From contig NZ_LGLW01000006.1 of NCBI RefSeq assembly GCF_013620795.1, forward strand, positions 186,001-250,000: a stretch of DNA of 64,000 nucleotides, given 5' to 3'. Below are positions 27,490 to 38,910 of the stretch, one piece after another. The notes beneath the pieces are model-generated. The model saw only the letters and a list, made by a program, of their open reading frames with translations, made no database searches and had not been told where the DNA came from. The position numbers and the translations under genes were made by a program. This stretch comes from Pseudomonas sp. Q2-TVG4-2 (GTDB taxonomy: Bacteria; Pseudomonadota; Gammaproteobacteria; Pseudomonadales; Pseudomonadaceae). How positions within the stretch are numbered: the first letter of the stretch is position 1; each line of letters opens with the position of its first letter.

Positions 27490-28218
27490 TCAGGCGTCGG
27501 CCTGAAAGTCGCCCCAAAGCAGCTGTGCAACGCTCAATGCGACCACCGGCGCGGTCTCGGTGCGCAGCACGCGCGGCCCGAGGCTAGCCGGCTGAAACCC
27601 GGTGCTGCGGGCCTGTTCGACTTCCGAGTCACTCAAGCCGCCTTCCGGGCCGATCAGAAACGCCAACGTGGCGGGTCGCTGGTGGGTTGACAGCGATTCG
27701 GCTACCGGGTGGAGGACCAACTTCAGCTCCGCGTCCACCGGCAACCAATCCTGCAGCGGCACTGGCGGATGGATGGTCGGAATGACCGAGCGGCCACTCT
27801 GCTCGCAAGCACTGATGGCGATCTGGCGCCAGTGGGCCAGGCGCTTGTCGGCTCGTTCGTCCTTCAGGCGTACTTCGCAGCGCTCGCTGACGATGGGCGT
27901 GATCTCCGTGGCGCCAAGCTCAGTCGCCTTCTGAATCGCCCAGTCCATTCGCTCACCGCGCGACAGCCCCTGGCCGAGGTGAATCTTCAGGCCCGGCTCG
28001 GGCAGACCGGGCAGTTGCTCGCTCAGTTCGACCGTCACCTGCTTCTTGCCTACCTCGGCCAGCTCGCCCCGGTATTCCTGACCACTGCCGTCGAACAGCT
28101 GCACCACTGCGCCGCCCGTAAGCCTCAGGACTCGGCTGATGTAATGGGCTGAGGCTTCCGGTAGCGCATGAGCGCCGAGTGAGAGTGGTGCATCGACGAA
28201 GAATCGGGATATGCGCAT
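27490..28218 (-). CDS. rsmE: 16S rRNA (uracil-1498-N3)-methyltransferase
   Basis: A 242-residue SPOUT-class methyltransferase modifying U1498 of 16S rRNA. The N-terminal PUA-like region (MRISRFFVDAPLSLG, HYISRVLRL) is followed by the knotted SAM domain with QKATELGATEITPIVSERCEV, WRQIAISACEQSGRSVIP, and FLIGPEGGLSDSEV. Co-directional with bioA upstream (81-nt gap). Confidence 0.95.
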   Translation of the reverse strand: MRISRFFVDAPLSLGAHALPEASAHYISRVLRLTGGAVVQLFDGSGQEYRGELAEVGKKQVTVELSEQLPGLPEPGLKIHLGQGLSRGERMDWAIQKATELGATEITPIVSERCEVRLKDERADKRLAHWRQIAISACEQSGRSVIPTIHPPVPLQDWLPVDAELKLVLHPVAESLSTHQRPATLAFLIGPEGGLSDSEVEQARSTGFQPASLGPRVLRTETAPVVALSVAQLLWGDFQADA

Positions 28219-28299
28219 CGGGACAACTACGGTCGAGAAATGAGGCGGCAGTCTATAACGTTGGCCACAGCCCCTGAAGCCCCGCAGTCCGGACCTGCG

Positions 28300-29706
28300 C
28301 TAACCGGGATCACGAAAATCGCTGGGCGCTCCTGGCGTCACTGCGACGCTGACGGATGCGCGCGTTGCGATATCGATGCCTTCGGTGGCGACCTCGGCGA
28401 GGAAGTCGATCTGCTCTTCGGTGATGGTATAGGGCGGCAGGAAATACACCACGCTGCCCAATGGGCGTAACAGGGCGCCACGTTGCAGGGCGTGCTGGTA
28501 GACCTTGAGCCCGCGGCGCTCCTGCCACGGATAAGGGGTCTTGCTGGCCTTGTCTTGCACCATCTCGATCGCAACGGCCATGCCTGTCTGGCGCACCTCG
28601 GCCACCTGCGGATGGTCGCTGAGGAGCGCGGTGGCTTTCGTCATTCGCGCGGCCAGCACCTTGTTGGCTTCGATGACGTTGTCCTGCTCGAATATGTCCA
28701 GGGTCGCCAACGCCGCAGCGCAGGCCAACGGATTGCCGGTATAGGTGTGCGAATGCAGGAAGGCGCGCAAGGTCGAGTAGTCGTCATAGAACGCTTGATA
28801 CAAGTTGTCGGTCGTCAACACGGCGGCCATCGGCAGGTAACCACCGGTGAGCGCCTTGGACAGGCAGAGGAAGTCCGGCGTGATACCCGCCTGTTCGCAG
28901 GCGAACATGGTTCCGGTACGGCCGAAGCCGACGGCGATCTCGTCGTGGATCAGGTGTACATCGTAGCGATCACAAGCCTCGCGCAGCAGCTTGAGGTAGA
29001 CCGGGTGATACATGCGCATGCCGCCGGCGCCTTGTATCAGCGGCTCAACGATCACTGCGGCGACCTCATCATGATGCTCGGCCAGAGTCTGCTCCATATG
29101 GGCGAACATATTGCGCGAATGAGCTTCCCAGCTCATGCCGTCGGGGCGCAGGTAGCAATCCGGGCTAGGGACCTTGAATGTGTCCAGCAGCAGTGGCTTG
29201 TAGGTATCGGTAAACAGTGCGACGTCGCCCACTGACATGGCCGCCACGGTTTCGCCATGATAGCTGTTGGTCAGGGTGACGAAACGCTGTTTGTTCGGTT
29301 GCCCGATGTTGCGCCAGTAATGGAAGCTCATCTTCAGCGCAACCTCGATGCCGGTCGAACCGTTATCGGTGTAAAACACCCGATCGAGGCCGGCAGGTGT
29401 GATCTGTACCAGTCGCTCGGAAAGCTCGACTACCGGCTGATGACTGAAACCGGCGAGCATTACGTGTTCCAGCTGATCGAGCTGATCCTTGATGCGCTGA
29501 TTGATTCGTGGGTTGGCATGACCAAACACATTGACCCACCATGAACTGACCGCATCCAGATAACGCTTGCCGTCGAAGTCCTCGAGCCAGACGCCCTCGC
29601 CGCGTCGTATCGGGATCAGCGGAAGCTGCTCGTGGTCCTTCATCTGGGTACACGGATGCCAGAGTACCGAGAGGTCGCGCTGCATCCAGCTGTCGTTCAG
29701 GCTCAT
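28300..29706 (-). CDS. bioA: Adenosylmethionine-8-amino-7-oxononanoate aminotransferase
   Basis: A PLP-dependent class III aminotransferase making 7,8-diaminopelargonate in biotin synthesis with SAM as amino donor. The 468-residue protein shows LWHPCTQMKDH at the N terminus, VNVFGHANP, the NSYHGETVAAMSVG segment, LIHDEIAVGFGRTG, and the PLP lysine in LSKALTGGYLP. The ATG at 29706 has AAAGGAG at ideal spacing; a long in-frame upstream extension is discounted. No other bio genes are nearby and no BirA-type operator was seen in the 168-nt gap to the divergent cytochrome gene. Confidence 0.95.
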   Translation of the reverse strand: MSLNDSWMQRDLSVLWHPCTQMKDHEQLPLIPIRRGEGVWLEDFDGKRYLDAVSSWWVNVFGHANPRINQRIKDQLDQLEHVMLAGFSHQPVVELSERLVQITPAGLDRVFYTDNGSTGIEVALKMSFHYWRNIGQPNKQRFVTLTNSYHGETVAAMSVGDVALFTDTYKPLLLDTFKVPSPDCYLRPDGMSWEAHSRNMFAHMEQTLAEHHDEVAAVIVEPLIQGAGGMRMYHPVYLKLLREACDRYDVHLIHDEIAVGFGRTGTMFACEQAGITPDFLCLSKALTGGYLPMAAVLTTDNLYQAFYDDYSTLRAFLHSHTYTGNPLACAAALATLDIFEQDNVIEANKVLAARMTKATALLSDHPQVAEVRQTGMAVAIEMVQDKASKTPYPWQERRGLKVYQHALQRGALLRPLGSVVYFLPPYTITEEQIDFLAEVATEGIDIATRASVSVAVTPGAPSDFRDPG

Positions 29707-29874
29707 GGTCGCTCCTTTGCGTGAATGGAAACCGGCGCAGCCTAGCAGAACTCGTCGGCAGCGCTTTACCGCTGGCGGACATATCTGCCTGGTCGATAGA
29801 TTGAAACAAAAAAATGCGATCCAATTCGATCTGTTAGTCGTTAGGCTTGTTGGACTTAATTTCGGACCTTTTCC

Positions 29875-30423
29875 ATGCGTTGGCGAAACTCTTCGAACAA
29901 CTACGGCCTGATCAGCATTTTGATGCACTGGCTAGTGGCAATTGCCGTGGTCGGGCTGTTCGCGTTGGGTTACTGGATGGTAGGCCTGACCTACTACAGC
30001 AGCTGGTACCGCACCGCACCGGATGTTCACAAGAGCATCGGCTTGCTGCTGTTGGGGTTGATGATGCTGCGAATCATCTGGAGGTTTGTCAGTCAGGGTC
30101 CGGCGCCGCTGGCAAGCCATGGCCGGGCGACGCGTTTGGCTACCAAGGCCGGGCACGGGCTTCTTTATCTGGGCCTGTTCGCCGTGATGATTTCCGGCTA
30201 CTTGATTTCCACTGCAGATGGCCGCGCGATCAGCGTCTTTGGTTGGTTCGAAGTGCCTGCCTTGGTGACTTCGATACCGAACCAAGAGGACATCGCCGGC
30301 CTGGTCCATGAATACCTCGCGTGGGCCTTGGTGATTCTTTCCGGCGTGCATGCTCTGGCGGCGCTGAAACACCATTTCATCGATCACGATTCGACGCTCA
30401 AACGAATGCTCGGCCGCGCTTGA
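29875..30423 (+). CDS. Cytochrome b561 family membrane protein (YceJ-like)
   Basis: A 182-residue four-helix membrane protein with histidines placed as haem b ligands: [11 protein letters not shown] (helix 1), [12 protein letters not shown] (helix 2), [15 protein letters not shown], and [26 protein letters not shown] (helix 4). It lies 28 nt before yceI; the yceJ-yceI pairing is common and suggests the two work together, with the cytochrome possibly passing electrons to or from a quinone- or isoprenoid-bound partner. The exact reaction is not known. Confidence 0.9.
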   Translation: MRWRNSSNNYGLISILMHWLVAIAVVGLFALGYWMVGLTYYSSWYRTAPDVHKSIGLLLLGLMMLRIIWRFVSQGPAPLASHGRATRLATKAGHGLLYLGLFAVMISGYLISTADGRAISVFGWFEVPALVTSIPNQEDIAGLVHEYLAWALVILSGVHALAALKHHFIDHDSTLKRMLGRA

Positions 30424-30451
30424 AGTATTAATTATCCCAAGGAGACCACAG

Positions 30452-31027
30452 ATGTTAAAAAAAACCTTTGCTGCACTCGCCCTAGGCTCGATGCTGTTCG
30501 CAGGACAAGCCGCCGCCGCCGACTATGCGATCGATAAGAAAGGCCAGCACGCCTTCGTCAATTTCAAGATCAGCCACCTCGGTTATAGCTGGCTGTGGGG
30601 TACGTTCAAGGACTTCGACGGCAGCTTCAGTTTTGATGCGGCCCAGCCTGAAGCCAGTGAAGTCAACGTGACGTTGCAAACCGCCAGTGTCGATTCCAAC
30701 CATGCCGAGCGCGACAAGCATCTGCGCAGCGACGATTTCCTCAACGTCTCAGAGCATCCAACTGCCACCTTCAAATCCACTTCGGTGAAGTCGACGGGTG
30801 AAGGTACCGCTGATATCACCGGTGATCTGACTCTCAATGGTGTGACCAAGCCGGTGGTGATCGCGGCCAAGTTCATTGGTGAAGGTAAGGATCCCTGGGG
30901 CGGTTATCGCGCCGGTTTCGAAGGCGCCACGACGCTGAATCTGAAAGATTTCGATATCAAGATGGACCTGGGGCCAGCATCGCAAACCGTCGATCTGATC
31001 ATCTCGGTTGAAGGCGTCCGCCAGTAA
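30452..31027 (+). CDS. yceI: YceI family periplasmic lipid-binding-like protein
   Basis: A 191-residue secreted protein with a clear signal peptide ([20 protein letters not shown], cleavage before DYAID). The YceI lipocalin-like beta barrel shows the typical [39 protein letters not shown] and [10 protein letters not shown] segments. Relatives bind polyisoprenoids. The P. aeruginosa protein at this locus (PasP/PA0423) is described as a secreted protease. A strong RBS (AAGGAG) precedes the ATG. Confidence 0.93.
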   Translation: MLKKTFAALALGSMLFAGQAAAADYAIDKKGQHAFVNFKISHLGYSWLWGTFKDFDGSFSFDAAQPEASEVNVTLQTASVDSNHAERDKHLRSDDFLNVSEHPTATFKSTSVKSTGEGTADITGDLTLNGVTKPVVIAAKFIGEGKDPWGGYRAGFEGATTLNLKDFDIKMDLGPASQTVDLIISVEGVRQ

Positions 31028-31045
31028 GGCATTACGCGAACAAGG

Positions 31046-31074
31046 AACGCCGGCGCAAGCCGGCGTTTTGTTTT
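31046..31074 (+). terminator. Intrinsic terminator after yceI
   Basis: AACGCCGGC/GCCGGCGTT stem with a GCAA tetraloop followed by TTGTTTT. Confidence 0.9.
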
Positions 31075-31161
31075 CCGCCTCCGAGCGGCAGGACAGGCGC
31101 GGATTGAAGCACGGTATGTCCGCTGTAATACGCAGGGCAGAGCCCAGTTTGAGCCCTTGGC

Positions 31162-31194
31162 TATTTACAAACAGTCGTGCATGTAAGAACATTC
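31162..31194 (+). promoter_or_regulatory. TtgR/NalD-like operator and promoter of the RND operon
   Basis: Contains TTACA-N12-TGTAA. By recollection of the published P. putida TtgR operator, 27 of 33 bases agree, including the TATTTACAAACA and ATGTAAG blocks. TTTACA (31164-31169) may be the -35 element, with an AT-rich -10 18 nt later, as in the ttgA promoter. It ends 73 nt before the mexA start. Confidence 0.75.
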
Positions 31195-31267
31195 GCTGCA
31201 TTCTGCCATCCGTATCTGGCCAGGGGCGTGCGCTCCCTTGGTTTGCCCGTTCAACGAGGTTCTATTC

Positions 31268-32395
31268 ATGCCCATCAAGTCAGCCGGTGCTGCTCTGATC
31301 TCCCTTTTCGCGGTGGTAACCCTGCTCAGCGGCTGTGAGAAAAAAGAGCCCGCGGCACCTGCCGCTCAGGAAATGCCCCAGGTCGGAGTGGTGACGCTCG
31401 AGGCTGAGCCTTTCGCCCTGACTACCGAGCTTCCCGGACGGGCGCAACCCTATCGCATCGCCGAAGTGCGTCCCCAGGTGGACGGCATCATTCAGAAGCG
31501 GCTGTTTACCGAAGGTAGCGATGTCAAAGCGGGGCAGCAGCTCTATCAAATTGACGACTCGGTCTATCAGGCTGCATACAAGAGCGCCCAGGCCAGCCTG
31601 GCATCCACCAAATCGTTGGCCGATCGTTATGCGCTACTGGTCGAAGAGCAGGCGGTCAGCAAGCAGGCTTACGAAGAAGCTCGGGCAGCCAGCCTGCAAG
31701 CCGAAGCCAACCTCGAGCAGGCGCGTATCAACGTGCGCTACACCAAGGTCCTGGCGCCTATATCCGGACGTATAGGTCGCTCGGCGATTACCGAAGGAGC
31801 GCTGGTCAATAACGGCCAGGTGCAAGAGCTGGCGGTCATCCAGCAGCTCGACCCGATCTATGTCGATGTGACTCAGCCGGCCCGGGAACTGCTCAATCTG
31901 CGCCGTGACTTGGCCGAAGGGCGGCTGGAAAAAGCCGGCGAGAACGCAGCCAAGGTGACGCTGACCCTGGAAGACGGCAGTGAATACCCTCACGAGGGCA
32001 AGCTTGAGTTCTCGGAAGTATCGGTAGATGCCAGCACCGGTTCGGTGGTGCTCCGCGCCGTGTTTCCCAACCCTGACAAAATGCTGCTCCCAGGCATGTT
32101 CGTCCATGCACAGCTGGTGGCCGGCGTGAGAAGTGCCGCGATCCTAGCACCGCAGCAGGGCATCACCCGTACGCCAAATGGCAATGCGACCGCCCTCGTC
32201 GTCAACGCCGGCAATCAGGTCGAGCTTCGCCAGGTGGTGGCCTCGCGGACCGTTGGAAACCGCTGGCTGATCAATGAAGGCCTGAACGCTGGGGATCGTC
32301 TGATCACCGAGGGCCTGCAATTCATTCGGCCTGGTGTTGAAGTCAAAGCCGTACCGGCTTCCAACGTTGCGTCTGCCCAGCCAAACGCCCAGTAA
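31268..32395 (+). CDS. mexA: RND efflux periplasmic adaptor (MexA/TtgA-like)
   Basis: A 375-residue membrane fusion lipoprotein joining the RND pump to the outer membrane channel. The lipobox LLSGC is near residue 20. It has a barrel-sandwich (GRAQPYRIAEVRPQVDGIIQKRLFTEGSDVKAGQQLYQID), an alpha-helical hairpin (about 95-165), APISGRIGRSAITEGALV, and the membrane-proximal domain with MLLPGMFVHAQL. The ATG at 31268 (MPIKSAGAALIS) has an ACGAGG RBS; a ten-residue upstream extension would spoil the signal peptide. First of three genes; regulated by the upstream operator. Confidence 0.94.
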   Translation: MPIKSAGAALISLFAVVTLLSGCEKKEPAAPAAQEMPQVGVVTLEAEPFALTTELPGRAQPYRIAEVRPQVDGIIQKRLFTEGSDVKAGQQLYQIDDSVYQAAYKSAQASLASTKSLADRYALLVEEQAVSKQAYEEARAASLQAEANLEQARINVRYTKVLAPISGRIGRSAITEGALVNNGQVQELAVIQQLDPIYVDVTQPARELLNLRRDLAEGRLEKAGENAAKVTLTLEDGSEYPHEGKLEFSEVSVDASTGSVVLRAVFPNPDKMLLPGMFVHAQLVAGVRSAAILAPQQGITRTPNGNATALVVNAGNQVELRQVVASRTVGNRWLINEGLNAGDRLITEGLQFIRPGVEVKAVPASNVASAQPNAQ

Positions 32396-32419
32396 GGCTG
32401 AGCCAAGGATAACCATCCA

Positions 32420-35400
32420 ATGTCTAGATTTTTCATCGATCGTCCCATTTTTGCTTGGGTCATCGCCTTGGTGATCATGCTTGCCGGGGGGCTTGCGATC
32501 CTTGGTTTGCCGGTCAACCAGTACCCGAGCATTGCGCCTCCAGCGGTGGGCATTCAGGTTAACTACCCGGGCGCGTCTGCGCAGACCGTGCAGGACACTG
32601 TGGTTCAGGTGATCGAACAGCAACTGAACGGCATCGACGGGTTGCGCTACATGTCGTCGGAAAGCAACTCGGACGGCAGCATGAGTATCACGGTGACCTT
32701 TGAGCAAGGCACTGACCCGGACATCGCGCAGGTGCAGGTGCAAAACAAGTTGCAGCTGGCTACTCCGCTGCTGCCGCAGGAAGTCCAGCAGCAAGGTATC
32801 CGCGTCACCAAGGCAGTGCGTAACTTCCTTATGGTGATCGGTGTGGTGTCCACTGACGGCAGCATGCGCCGAGGTGACCTCTCCGATTACATCGTATCGA
32901 ACATCCAGGACCCGATTTCCCGTACGGCCGGGGTCGGCGATTTCCAGGTTTTCGGCTCGCAATATGCCATGCGGATCTGGCTCGATCCGGCGAAGCTGAA
33001 CAATTTTGCCCTTACCCCAGTCGACGTCGGTGATGCGATTCGAGCGCAGAACGTGCAGGTTTCCGGCGGGCAGTTCGGTGGATTACCAGCCGTCCCAGGG
33101 CAGCAGCTCAGCGCGACCATCATCGGCAAAACCCGTCTGCAGACACCGGACCAGTTCCGCGACATCCTGCTCAAAGTCAACAATGACGGCTCCCAAGTAC
33201 GCCTGGGCGACGTTGCACGGGTCGAGCTGGCGGAGCAGAGCTCGGCCATCAGCGCGCTGTATAACGGTAAGCCCGCATCGGCAATCGCCATCAAGTTGGC
33301 AACCGGGGCGAATGCGCTGAACACCGCCGAGGCCGTACGCGCGACGATCGCCGAGCTGGAGCCGTTCTTTCCTCCAGGCATGGAAGTGGTTTACCCGTAT
33401 GACACTTCCCCAGTGGTCTCGGCATCGATTACTGGCGTCGTGCATACCCTGTTCGAAGCGATCGTCCTGGTTTTTCTGGTGATGTACCTGTTCCTGCAGA
33501 ACTTTCGTGCCACGCTGATCCCGACGCTGGCCGTACCGGTTGTGCTGCTGGGCACGTTCGGCGTTCTTGCAGCGTTCGGATTCAGCGTCAATACGCTGAC
33601 CATGTTCGCAATGGTGTTGGCGATCGGCCTGCTGGTGGACGATGCCATCGTGGTTGTGGAAAACGTCGAGCGGGTGATGGCCGAAGAAGGTTTGTCACCG
33701 CTCGAAGCAACACGCAAGTCGATGACTCAGATCCAGGGCGCGTTGGTGGGTATCGGTCTGGTGCTTTCCGCGGTGTTCGTACCGATGGCGTTCTTCGGTG
33801 GCTCGACCGGCGTGATCTACAGGCAGTTCGCGATCACCATTGCCTCGGCCATGACGCTTTCGGTGCTGGTGGCGCTGATCTTCACGCCAGCGCTCTGTGC
33901 CACGCTGCTCAAGCCTATTCCGAAGGGGCATCATCACGAGAAGCGTGGCTTCTTCGGCTGGTTCAACCGAACCTTCGATCGGGGCGTCGGCGGCTACGAG
34001 AAGGGTGTGCGTAGCGTTCTCAAGCGCAAGATTCCCTACCTGTTGTTATACGCAGGCATTGTTGCCGCCATGGCTGTTCTATTTACCAAGCTGCCAACCT
34101 CCTTTCTGCCCGACGAAGACCAGGGCGTGCTCTTCGCCCAGGTCCAGACGCCGGCGGGGTCAACCGCCGAGCGTACTCAGCAAACCGTCGATGCGATGCG
34201 TGAGTATCTGTTGAAAGAGGAGTCCGACGTGGTCCAGTCGGTCTTCACGGTGACTGGTTTCAACTTCGCCGGACGCGGGCAGAACTCTGCAATGGCCTTC
34301 ATCGGCCTGAAGCCCTGGAGCGAGCGCACGGCAGAGGGCCAGGACGTAGCGTCTCTGGCGCAGCGTGCTCAGCGGCACTTTGGTACGTTTCGCGATGCCA
34401 TGGTCTTTGCCTTTGCGCCGCCTGCCGTCATGGAGCTCGGCAACGCAACCGGTTTCAACTTCTACCTGCAGGACCGCGCCGGTGTCGGCCACGACGTGCT
34501 GATGAATGCGCGCAACCAGTTCCTCGGGCTTGCTGCGCAGCATCCGGCGCTGACGGCGGTGCGACCGAACGGCCTCAATGACGAGCCGCAGTATCAGCTG
34601 CAGATCGACGATGAGAAGGCTCGGGTGCTTGGCGTGTCGCTCGCGGCAATCAACAACACGTTGTCGATTGGCTGGGGCTCGAGTTATGTGAACGACTTCA
34701 TCGACCGCGGCCGCGTGAAGAAGGTTTACATGCAGGGCGAGGCGTCTGCGCGAATGAATCCAGAAGACTTTCAGAAATGGTACGTACGCAACGACGAGGG
34801 AGAAATGGTGCCGTTCAGCGCATTCGCCAGCGGTGAGTGGGTTTATGGGTCACCCAAGCTGTCGCGCTACAACGGTGTGTCGGCGATGGAAATCATGGGT
34901 CAGGCTGCGCCGGGATACAGCTCCGGTGAGGCGATGGCGGCGGTGGAGGAGCTGGCCCAACAGCTGCCGCCGGGCGTGGGTATCTCCTGGACCGGGCTGT
35001 CGTACGAAGAACGGCTCTCTGGTGACCAGGCGCCGGCGCTCTACGCGTTGTCCTTGCTGGTTGTTTTCCTCTGCCTTGCGGCGCTCTACGAGAGCTGGTC
35101 GATTCCATTCGCGGTCATGCTCGTGGTGCCGCTGGGGGTGATCGGTGCGCTGCTTGCCACCCTCGGCCGCGGTTTATCCAACGATGTGTTCTTCCAGGTT
35201 GGTCTGCTGACAACCATCGGCTTGACTGCGAAGAACGCGATCCTGATCGTCGAGTTCGCCAAGGACCTGCACGAGCAAGGCATGAGTCGCTTCGATGCGG
35301 CAGTCCAGGCCTGCCGGATGCGTTTGCGTCCTATCGTCATGACCTCGCTGGCCTTTACCCTTGGCGTGGTACCACTAGCGCTGGCGAGCGGTGCGGGTGC

Positions 35401-35554
35401 CGGCAGCTCGCATGCCATCGGTACCGGTGTAATCGGCGGAATGATCACTGCGACCCTGCTGGTGATCTTCTGGGTGCCGCTGTTCTATGTTCTGGTGTCC
35501 TCGATCGGTGATCGTAGAAAAACCGTCGAAGAACCTAAGGGAGATTCACAATGA
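32420..35554 (+). CDS. mexB: RND multidrug efflux transporter (MexB/TtgB-like)
   Basis: A 1044-residue inner-membrane proton/drug antiporter of the HAE1 family. It starts [17 protein letters not shown], has the [20 protein letters not shown] porter segment, the TM4 proton relay [17 protein letters not shown] with the Asp pair, the Phe-rich FLPDEDQGV turn before the second half, and TM10-11 [17 protein letters not shown]. Length and motifs match MexB, so broad beta-lactam, quinolone, solvent and dye export is likely. It is 24 nt after mexA and overlaps oprM by 4 nt. Confidence 0.96.
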   Translation: MSRFFIDRPIFAWVIALVIMLAGGLAILGLPVNQYPSIAPPAVGIQVNYPGASAQTVQDTVVQVIEQQLNGIDGLRYMSSESNSDGSMSITVTFEQGTDPDIAQVQVQNKLQLATPLLPQEVQQQGIRVTKAVRNFLMVIGVVSTDGSMRRGDLSDYIVSNIQDPISRTAGVGDFQVFGSQYAMRIWLDPAKLNNFALTPVDVGDAIRAQNVQVSGGQFGGLPAVPGQQLSATIIGKTRLQTPDQFRDILLKVNNDGSQVRLGDVARVELAEQSSAISALYNGKPASAIAIKLATGANALNTAEAVRATIAELEPFFPPGMEVVYPYDTSPVVSASITGVVHTLFEAIVLVFLVMYLFLQNFRATLIPTLAVPVVLLGTFGVLAAFGFSVNTLTMFAMVLAIGLLVDDAIVVVENVERVMAEEGLSPLEATRKSMTQIQGALVGIGLVLSAVFVPMAFFGGSTGVIYRQFAITIASAMTLSVLVALIFTPALCATLLKPIPKGHHHEKRGFFGWFNRTFDRGVGGYEKGVRSVLKRKIPYLLLYAGIVAAMAVLFTKLPTSFLPDEDQGVLFAQVQTPAGSTAERTQQTVDAMREYLLKEESDVVQSVFTVTGFNFAGRGQNSAMAFIGLKPWSERTAEGQDVASLAQRAQRHFGTFRDAMVFAFAPPAVMELGNATGFNFYLQDRAGVGHDVLMNARNQFLGLAAQHPALTAVRPNGLNDEPQYQLQIDDEKARVLGVSLAAINNTLSIGWGSSYVNDFIDRGRVKKVYMQGEASARMNPEDFQKWYVRNDEGEMVPFSAFASGEWVYGSPKLSRYNGVSAMEIMGQAAPGYSSGEAMAAVEELAQQLPPGVGISWTGLSYEERLSGDQAPALYALSLLVVFLCLAALYESWSIPFAVMLVVPLGVIGALLATLGRGLSNDVFFQVGLLTTIGLTAKNAILIVEFAKDLHEQGMSRFDAAVQACRMRLRPIVMTSLAFTLGVVPLALASGAGAGSSHAIGTGVIGGMITATLLVIFWVPLFYVLVSSIGDRRKTVEEPKGDSQ

Positions 35555-36981
35555 ACAAGTCGGTATTGGCCCTGGCACTGATGGCAGCGCTGAGCGGCTG
35601 TTCCCTGATTCCCGAATACCAGCGTCCGGACGCGCCGACAGCGGCCAGTTGGCCGAAAGGCGAAGCCTATGAGTACGCTTCCGGTGCAAGCCAGGGGCAG
35701 CAAATGGACTTGGGCTGGGAGGCGTTTTTCCGTGACCCCGCGCTGCGCCAGCTAATTGGCGTGGCGTTGGAAAACAACCGTGATCTGCGTGTCGCGGCGC
35801 TCAACGTTGACGCCTATCGGGCGCTGTATCGTATCCAGCGAGCCGACCTGCTGCCCGCCGTGAGTGCCGATGGCGCCGGTAGCCGCACCCGCACGCCAGG
35901 GGATCTCAATCAGACCGGGCAAAGCGCGATCAATAGCCAGTACAGTGCGACGCTCGGCGTATCCTGGGAGTTGGATCTCTTCGGTCGTCTCGACAGTTTG
36001 CGCGAGCAGGCGCTGCAGGAATACTTCGCCACCGAAGCGGCGCAGCGCAGCACCCAGATCAGCCTGATCGCCAGCGTCGCCAGCGCCTGGCTGACGTTGC
36101 AGGCTGACCAGGCGTTGCTGCAGGTCAGCCGCGACACGCTGAAGACATACGAGGAGAGCTTCGGCTTGACGCAGCACAGCTTCGACGTGGGCGTCGCTTC
36201 AGCGCTCGAGCTGAGCCAGGCGCGAAGTGCCGTGGACACTGCGCGGGTTCGCATCGAGCAGTACACGCGTCAGGTGGCCCAGGATCGCAACGCCCTGGCC
36301 CTGCTTCTCGGGCAGAACGTTCCTGGCAATCTGCCGGCGGCTGGCGAACTGGAGCGCGAGCAGTTGGCGGCGCTGCCCATTGGCCTGCCATCCGACCTGC
36401 TCCACAAGCGTCCGGATATCCTTCGGACCGAGCATCAGCTCAGGGCGGCGAATGCCAATATTGGCGCGGCACGAGCTGCATTCTTTCCACGTATTAGTCT
36501 GACGGGCGCAGCAGGCACGGCGAGCAGCGAGCTCTCCGGTCTGTTTGACGGCGGCTCCAGCTACTGGAACTTCTCGCCGAGCATCAGTGTGCCGATTTTC
36601 AATGCCGGCCAATTGCGCGCCAATCTCGACTACGCCGAAATTAGCCGCAACATTCAGGTCGCCCAGTACGAGCAGGCTATCCAGACAGCATTTCGCGAGG
36701 TAGCCGATGGTCTGGCTGCGCAGGCGACCTATACCCGCCAGGTGCAGGCGCAGCGCGATTTGCTGGAGACGAGCGAAGACTACTTCCGGTTGGCAGAACG
36801 GCGTTACCGAACCGGCGTGGACAGCTACCTGACCCTGCTCGATGCCCAACGCCAGCTGTTCGAGGTGAAGCAGCAGTACATCGGCGATCGTTTGGCGCAG
36901 ATGATCAGCGAGGTCGATCTATTCAAGGCGCTGGGTGGCGGTTGGGACGCGCAAGCCGAGCCGATTCCCAGCGAAGGCTGA
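35551..36981 (+). CDS. oprM: Outer membrane efflux channel lipoprotein (OprM/TtgC-like)
   Basis: A 476-residue TolC-family trimeric channel. Lipobox ALSGC near residue 17, then [18 protein letters not shown] typical of OprM, two OEP repeats with long helices, and the [39 protein letters not shown] signature (in two parts). The ATG overlaps the mexB stop by 4 nt. A strong bidirectional terminator follows. Confidence 0.95.
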   Translation: MNKSVLALALMAALSGCSLIPEYQRPDAPTAASWPKGEAYEYASGASQGQQMDLGWEAFFRDPALRQLIGVALENNRDLRVAALNVDAYRALYRIQRADLLPAVSADGAGSRTRTPGDLNQTGQSAINSQYSATLGVSWELDLFGRLDSLREQALQEYFATEAAQRSTQISLIASVASAWLTLQADQALLQVSRDTLKTYEESFGLTQHSFDVGVASALELSQARSAVDTARVRIEQYTRQVAQDRNALALLLGQNVPGNLPAAGELEREQLAALPIGLPSDLLHKRPDILRTEHQLRAANANIGAARAAFFPRISLTGAAGTASSELSGLFDGGSSYWNFSPSISVPIFNAGQLRANLDYAEISRNIQVAQYEQAIQTAFREVADGLAAQATYTRQVQAQRDLLETSEDYFRLAERRYRTGVDSYLTLLDAQRQLFEVKQQYIGDRLAQMISEVDLFKALGGGWDAQAEPIPSEG

Positions 36982-37032
36982 CAGCCGTTATCGGCAGGTA
37001 TCGCCGCTCGCTATACCTGCTGGAGCTGCACC

Positions 37033-37068
37033 AACAAAAACGCCGCCTTTGAGGGCGGCGTTTTCGTT
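37033..37068. terminator. Bidirectional intrinsic terminator between oprM and rhlE
   Basis: CGCCGCC/GGCGGCG stem with a 6-nt loop, an A-run on the left and TTTTCGTT on the right, serving both convergent genes. Confidence 0.93.
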
Positions 37069-37080
37069 GGGCTTTACGAC

Positions 37081-38910
37081 TCAGCGATTGCGGGTGAGCA
37101 AGGCTGGTTTTTCGCTACGAGGCTTGCTTGGTAGCTGGTCCAGCTGCTCAACACTCGGTAATCGATCGAGCTTCGATTCCTTGTGGATGATCACCGGCTG
37201 CTTTTCCTTCGGTTTGGCGGCGACCTCCTGGCGGGCGCCGTCGTCGCGGTCGTTCCGACGGCCTTCGTTCTTGCGTCGAGGCTGGCTACCGCGGGGCTGG
37301 CCCTGCCGCTTGCCTTTGCCCTGACCCGCGCTGCCTGTCGAGGCGCCAGCGCCACGAGGATTTGCCGCAGCAGTGCGCGGCTGGCTGGTGCCTGGTTGAG
37401 CGGGAGCGCCCGGACGGCGGCCACGGTTCTGCTTTTGGTAAGGGCTGACGTAATCAACGCGGTTGCCGAAGTTGTCCAGCTCGTCATCCAGAAACACTTC
37501 GGGATCACGATCGTTGGGCAGGCGCGGCGGACGGCTGGCCGGTGCTGCGGCGGTGCCGGGCGCTGCTGAGCTCTGGCTGGTACCGGTACTGGTACTGGTG
37601 TTGGTGCTGCGTGGCTTGTTCCGGCCACGGCGATTGCGCTCACGCTCTTTCGGTTCACTGCTCGTTTCAGCGGTCTTGGTGGCGCGGGGCTTGCGTTCGC
37701 CGTTGCGAGGCGGGCGCGGCTGACGTGGCTCGCGCACTTCCGGCTTTTCCGCCTCGATGGTGCTGGCATCGAAGCCCATCAGATCCCCGTCCGGGATCTT
37801 CTGCTTGGTCATCCGCTCGATGCCTTTGAGCAGCTTTTCCTCGTCGGGTGCCACCAGCGAGATGGCCTCACCGCTGCGTCCGGCACGGCCGGTACGACCG
37901 ATACGGTGTACGTAGTCTTCCTCGACATTCGGCAGCTCGAAGTTGACCACATGGGGCAACTGATCGATATCCAGGCCGCGCGCGGCGATATCGGTGGCGA
38001 CCAGGATACGTACCTGGTTGGCCTTGAAGTCGGCCAACGCCTTGGTACGCGCGTTCTGGCTCTTGTTGCCATGAATCGCGACCGCCGGCAGGCCATGCTT
38101 GTCGAGGTACTCGGCGAGGCGATTGGCGCCATGCTTGGTGCGGGTGAACACCAGCACCTGTTCCCAGGCACCCTGGGTGATCAGGTGGGCCAGCAGGGCA
38201 CGTTTGTGCGAGGCAGCCAGGCGGAATACGCGCTGCTCGATGCGTTCGACCGTGGTGTTCGGCGGCGTGACCTGGATCTTCTCCGGTTCGTGCAGCAGTT
38301 TGCCGGCAAGGTCGGTGATGTCCTTGGAGAAGGTTGCCGAGAACAGCAGGTTCTGGCGCTTGGTTGGCAGCTTGGCCAGCACCTTCTTGACGTCGTGAAT
38401 GAAGCCCATGTCGAGCATGCGGTCGGCTTCATCAAGGACCAGAATTTCCACATGGGAAAGGTCGATGGCCTTCTGGTTAGCCAGGTCGAGCAGTCGACCC
38501 GGGCAGGCAACCAGTACGTCAACGCCTTTGGCCAGCGCCTGGACCTGCGGGTTCATGCCGACGCCGCCGAAGATCACCGCGCTTTTCAGTGGCAGATCGC
38601 GGGCGTAGAGCTTGAAGCTGTCGTGTACCTGGGCGGCGAGTTCGCGCGTTGGCGTCAGCACCAGCACGCGCGGTTGGCGCGGGCCGTGGCGATGCTCGCG
38701 GTCGGGATGGCCGCCCGGGAAGAGAATTTCCAGTACGGGGAGAGCAAAACCACCGGTTTTGCCGGTGCCCGTCTGTGCTGCGACCATCAGGTCGCGTCCT
38801 TGCAACACGGCGGGAATGGCCCGCTGTTGCACGGGTGTAGGCTGGGTATAACCGGCGGCCTCGACGGCACCGGCCAAAGCCTCGGAGAGACCGAGGGAAG
38901 CAAAGGACAT
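37081..38910 (-). CDS. rhlE: DEAD-box RNA helicase (RhlE-like)
   Basis: A 609-residue ATP-dependent RNA helicase. Core motifs are the Q motif [12 protein letters not shown], motif I AQTGTGKT (45-52), [19 protein letters not shown] in LLFSATFS, and [13 protein letters not shown]. After about residue 390 comes a long basic, Pro/Arg/Gly/Thr/Ser-rich low-complexity tail of roughly 220 residues likely to bind RNA, as in Pseudomonas RhlE proteins that act in cold adaptation and RNA turnover. The leader to the next gene (metF) is 236 nt. Confidence 0.93.
   Translation of the reverse strand: MSFASLGLSEALAGAVEAAGYTQPTPVQQRAIPAVLQGRDLMVAAQTGTGKTGGFALPVLEILFPGGHPDREHRHGPRQPRVLVLTPTRELAAQVHDSFKLYARDLPLKSAVIFGGVGMNPQVQALAKGVDVLVACPGRLLDLANQKAIDLSHVEILVLDEADRMLDMGFIHDVKKVLAKLPTKRQNLLFSATFSKDITDLAGKLLHEPEKIQVTPPNTTVERIEQRVFRLAASHKRALLAHLITQGAWEQVLVFTRTKHGANRLAEYLDKHGLPAVAIHGNKSQNARTKALADFKANQVRILVATDIAARGLDIDQLPHVVNFELPNVEEDYVHRIGRTGRAGRSGEAISLVAPDEEKLLKGIERMTKQKIPDGDLMGFDASTIEAEKPEVREPRQPRPPRNGERKPRATKTAETSSEPKERERNRRGRNKPRSTNTSTSTGTSQSSAAPGTAAAPASRPPRLPNDRDPEVFLDDELDNFGNRVDYVSPYQKQNRGRRPGAPAQPGTSQPRTAAANPRGAGASTGSAGQGKGKRQGQPRGSQPRRKNEGRRNDRDDGARQEVAAKPKEKQPVIIHKESKLDRLPSVEQLDQLPSKPRSEKPALLTRNR

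Noticed and set aside
29707-29874. BirA-type biotin operator upstream of bioA
   Set aside because: No TTGTAAACC-type dyad is present in the gap.
31028-31267. A divergent mexR gene expected from P. aeruginosa
   Set aside because: The gap holds only the yceI terminator and the operator; no ORF of suitable size is present.
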